Source of the DNA: a bacterium
GTDB lineage: Bacteria > Oederibacteriota > JAAXVQ01 > JAUVAV01
Direction of reading: 5' to 3'
Assembly (NCBI GenBank): GCA_021108215.1
Contig: JAIORK010000055.1
Coordinates: forward strand, 83,635 to 147,634
DNA length: 64,000 bases
In this document: positions 61,654-64,000 of the stretch, piece by piece
Position numbering within the stretch: position 1 is the first letter of the stretch
How the letters are laid out: the number at the start of each line of letters is the position of its first letter
Notes under the pieces: generated by a model
Told to the model about the DNA's origin: nothing
The model's input: only the letters and a program-made list of their open reading frames with translations
The model's database searches: none
Position numbers and translations under genes: made by a program

Positions 61654-61694
61654 AGTATACCACAACATTTTTTGTTGCGCAACATTTTTTGTTG
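61654..61694 (-). promoter_or_regulatory. Promoter with tandem operators of the Xre-RES operon
   Basis: Two copies of CAACATTTTTTGTTG lie at 61663-61677 and 61680-61694, 17 bp apart. On the minus strand TTGCGC (61677-61682) and TATACT (61654-61659) are 17 nt apart and overlap the repeats, so bound repressor would block polymerase. Confidence 0.65.
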
Positions 61695-61738
61695 TTTTAT
61701 GTCACGGCCGAGTTTATCACCGGACTAGCAGCGTCAAG

Positions 61739-61882
61739 GGAAATGCCGTCACAAATAAAGGATTTTCTGGACCTAGTTAAACAAACCAGACTCAAAAATG
61801 GCCTCCCCCATCAGCAATTGGCGGACAAAGCCGGGATCAATCGGTCAACTATCAGTCTCATGGAAAGTCATCAACTCGTGTC
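61739..61882 (+). pseudogene. Truncated copy of the XRE gene, ended by a group II intron
   Basis: The sequence from GGAAATGCCGTCACAAAT to CATCAACTCGTGTC is a near copy of 59511-59655 with about 15 mismatches. It lacks the first codons and ends where the intron starts. The XRE helix-turn-helix residues are kept to ESHQLV, then the frame stops. The rest of the gene is not found beyond the intron, so the copy was probably already broken or was later deleted. Confidence 0.7.
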
Positions 61883-61927
61883 ATAGGGTCGAGTAGCCCA
61901 GAGGAATCTCACATCCAGACTCTCACA

Positions 61928-61961
61928 GAACCGTACTTGAATCTCTCGATTCATACGGCTC
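61928..61961 (-). ncRNA. Group II intron domain V
   Basis: The minus strand reads GAGCCGTATG, a short hairpin GAATC-GAGA-GATTC, then AAGTACGGTTC. This is the conserved 34-nt catalytic hairpin of bacterial group II introns, and the outer stem GAGCCGTA/TACGGTTC pairs well with one wobble. Confidence 0.85.
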
Positions 61962-61973
61962 TTACTGTTCAGT

Positions 61974-63209
61974 CTATCTGATACACCAAGCCCAGTGGAC
62001 AAATTGGTTAGGTTTTCTTCGCCATATTGATCGCAGCCATCTTGTTGCTCTTACTAGTTTGCGATGCAACTTTTTGTACTTGCGCATGGCCCACCTTGCA
62101 ATTGCCATTTCCACTTGTCTTAGTATGGGTCTCATTGCCGAGCGATAGTATGTTCCATAATAGTTCATCCAGCCACGGACCTGTGGATTAATTTCTTCCG
62201 CTATTTCTTCCAGCGTTAATGGAACTAATTTCTTCAGTTCCCATTTCTTAATCTTTTGGCTCATAGCTTTCCTTGCTTTTTGACTAACTGCCGGTACAAA
62301 TCCTACAAAGCATTGGCCTGTTTTCTTCCGGCATACTCTTCCGCGAAAAGTATAACTCAAAAAGTCAAAGCTCGTGTTCGTGTGATCGCCTGGGCGGTTC
62401 TGGTCTTTGCAATAAACTATCTTGGTCTTTTCAGAATGTAGAGTCAGACGATATTCGTTCAAGCGTCTTCTGATACATTCCAGTACATACTTCGCCTGCT
62501 TTTCTGTGTGGCAATGAACGATAATATCATCCGCATATCGTTCGAATCGCAATGATGGAAATTCCTGATGCATCCATTCATCAAATGCTTGATGCAGAAA
62601 TATGTTTGCCAGCAAAGGACTGATGACACCTCCTTGTGGCGTTCCTTTGGCCCGCTCTATTATTTCTCCATCTTTGCTTTGGGATGGGGCTTTCAACCAA
62701 CGCTCAATGTACAGCAGTATCCATTTTTCATCAGTATACTTCCGTACTTCTTGCATCAGTAATTCATGATCGATTTCATCAAAGAATCCCTTGATGTCCA
62801 TATCAATCACCCAGTCATATTTCCAACACCGCTCTCTTGCCTTTCCTATCGCCTGGTGAGCTGACTTTCCTGGTCTGTACCCATATGAATCCTCATGAAA
62901 CTTTGGTTCCACTTGGGGTTCCAGATACATTTTGGCCACCATCTGGGCAATTCGGTCTGCCACTGTCGGAATACCTAAGACCCGTTTCTTTCCATCTTTC
63001 TTAGGTATCTCACAGCGCAGAACTGCCGGAGGTAAATAACTACCTGACGACATTCGATTCCAATTCTTGTAGAGATTATTCGCGAGATTTTCCTCAAACG
63101 TCTCCATTGATTCTTTATCGATTCCCGCCGCCCCTTTGTTGGCCTTCACCTTGAGATAGGCTTCCCATACCACTTGCCTGGATATCTGATACGACTTGCT
63201 GGTAGTCAC
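61974..63209 (-). CDS. ltrA: Group II intron reverse transcriptase/maturase
   Basis: The 411-residue protein has reverse transcriptase blocks: YRPGKSAHQAIGKAR, GTPQGGVISPLLANIFLHQ and the catalytic FERYADDIIVHCH with YADD at about 217-220. The maturase domain X follows (ITRQVRGWMNYYGTYYRSAM-like, here INPQVRGWMNYYGTYYRS). No endonuclease domain is seen after it, so retrotransposition would need primers from the host. It reverse-splices the intron and helps it fold. Confidence 0.94.
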   Translation of the reverse strand: MTTSKSYQISRQVVWEAYLKVKANKGAAGIDKESMETFEENLANNLYKNWNRMSSGSYLPPAVLRCEIPKKDGKKRVLGIPTVADRIAQMVAKMYLEPQVEPKFHEDSYGYRPGKSAHQAIGKARERCWKYDWVIDMDIKGFFDEIDHELLMQEVRKYTDEKWILLYIERWLKAPSQSKDGEIIERAKGTPQGGVISPLLANIFLHQAFDEWMHQEFPSLRFERYADDIIVHCHTEKQAKYVLECIRRRLNEYRLTLHSEKTKIVYCKDQNRPGDHTNTSFDFLSYTFRGRVCRKKTGQCFVGFVPAVSQKARKAMSQKIKKWELKKLVPLTLEEIAEEINPQVRGWMNYYGTYYRSAMRPILRQVEMAIARWAMRKYKKLHRKLVRATRWLRSIWRRKPNQFVHWAWCIR

Positions 63210-63780
63210 TCATTCCTCCCACTTTTGATGGTTGATAACTGACTTGATGCTGAACAGTTCGGTCCCTTCGCTCCACTTCCATTACAGAAGCTTCTTCACT
63301 ACTACGAACCGATCCGTCCCTGCATCGCGCATCGGTACTCACAAGCTAACCGCGTCCCTCACAGCTTGCTTGGCTCCCTTATCATCGCCATACAGGTTCC
63401 CACGTTCCACATAAGAGCCTAAACAGAGATCATGCCACCTCTATGCCGGATGCCGCGCAGCCAATAGGCACGTTGCCGCTGCACTTGTCCCAAAGTTACG
63501 TCCATACCTTGGTTTTGACATCGTCTGATTCACTTTCGACACTTAAATGGTGATTCACTTCCGTTCATCTTCTCTGTTCATACCTTTCCTTGACGCTCAC
63601 CACCATGCCTTTTGGACACAGCAGCTCAAGGCGGTTTGGCATCTGCTCGTGCAAACCGATGCCGAAGGACCGACCCCTTCATCTCTTACGAAACTTCGTG
63701 GCACACGGGCGGAGTCAATTTGTCAGATTATAAAATCATTTGAACTATAGCCGTATCACCGAACTACGTCCCCTTATCTA

Positions 63781-64000
63781 AAAACTTGCATCACGCAAAG
63801 CCGCGAAGAAAGGCAGGCTGCCTATCAATGTAGTGAGTTACTATCGCCGGAGGTGAAGCACCAAATATGATTTTTAACTACTCGGTGCGACATCCTGCCA
63901 TGCTCTAAGGCAGGACGTGAAATGCTTTTGGGCGGGTCACGGACCGCCCCTATCTATGGGTAATGTCAACCCCCAATATATTTAAGTCATGCAGTGGAGG
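63781..64000. other. Right flank of the intron, no gene
   Basis: No gene is seen. Two hairpins stand out: CCTGCC/GGCAGG near 63894-63914 and GGGCGG/CCGCCC near 63930-63949. The flank does not continue the XRE copy on the other side of the intron, so the insertion site has been rearranged. Confidence 0.4.

Larger units (their letters stand above)
61883..63780 (-). mobile_element. Group II intron with an encoded maturase; 5' end uncertain
   Basis: The minus strand has a reverse transcriptase gene at 61974-63209, a 34-nt domain V at 61928-61961, and a domain VI-like region before the 3' end at about 61883 (ending CCCTAT). The interval 63210 to about 63780 should be domains I to IV. The 5' intron end (usually GTGCG or GTGYG) was not found, so 63780 is only approximate. 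It inserted into the XRE copy at 61739. Confidence 0.75.

Noticed and set aside
63115..63342. 75-codon minus-strand frame upstream of the maturase
   Set aside because: It overlaps the maturase start in another frame and lies in structured intron RNA; such frames are common in group II introns.
61883..63900. Exact 5' end of the group II intron
   Set aside because: No GTGCG or GTGYG start was found on the minus strand in the expected area, so no precise boundary is claimed.
1..64000. CRISPR arrays, rRNA genes, replication origin
   Set aside because: No regularly spaced repeats, rRNA-like stretches or DnaA-box clusters were seen.

Overview
The window looks like chromosomal DNA of an uncultured, Gram-negative (two-membrane) bacterium, probably from a deep-branching candidate phylum. 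The evidence is signal peptides, a beta-barrel porin-like protein, LolA-like and Lnt-like proteins and RND exporters, next to a c-di-AMP cyclase/YbbR pair, a sigma-28 type factor, a sigma-54 activator and a secreted protein with a C-terminal sorting-type beta domain. No gene fixes the phylum, so this is an inference.

Layout. 1-3.1 kb (+): two zinc-independent medium-chain reductases flanking a C_GCAxxG_C_C redox-type protein, then decayed sequence. 3.1-8.8 kb (-): a small membrane protein, a truncated metallo-beta-lactamase-fold gene, and a four-gene envelope operon (redoxin-like protein, RND exporter, LolA-like protein, porin-like protein). 9.2-12.5 kb: a large secreted protein, then an ECF sigma / anti-sigma / Spy-like stress operon. 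12.6-22.2 kb (-): housekeeping block metH-MTHFR, SpeE-like, tilS, ftsH, folP, cdaA, ybbR. 22.6-26.2 kb: an AcrB-type RND pump and one tRNA(CAT). 26.3-32.1 kb (-): a regulatory block with methyltransferase, Fur-FeoA fusion, CheY-like regulator, sigma-28 factor, NtrC-type regulator, a FlgM-like protein and a histidine kinase. 32.3-40.9 kb: TPR protein, DUF4340 protein, a TPR-penicillin-binding protein, two SDR enzymes, a frameshifted thpR, a DUF1844 protein and cinA.

The most unusual part is 41.0-51.7 kb (-). It holds a carrier protein, two ketosynthase pairs (each an intact KS-alpha with a catalytically dead KS-beta), a ketoreductase, a hotdog dehydratase-like protein lacking its usual catalytic His, a PlsC-type acyltransferase, and two apolipoprotein-N-acyltransferase-like membrane enzymes that keep their Glu-Lys-Cys triads. 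The block Lnt-KS-alpha-KS-beta is present twice. The inferred role is to build an unusual acyl chain on a dedicated ACP, load it into a phospholipid, and transfer it to an amine at the membrane. No such pathway is known to me with this composition.

52-58 kb (-): a UbiA-type prenyltransferase and a giant GT39-DUF2298 fusion with a histone-H1-like basic N-terminus. 58.5-64 kb is accessory DNA: a BrnTA pair, a divergent XRE locus with palindromic operators, a Xre-RES toxin-antitoxin pair with tandem operators, and a group II intron inserted in a truncated copy of the XRE gene. Small hairpin or inverted-repeat elements are scattered at 4.0, 17.0-17.3, 22.3 and 52.3 kb.
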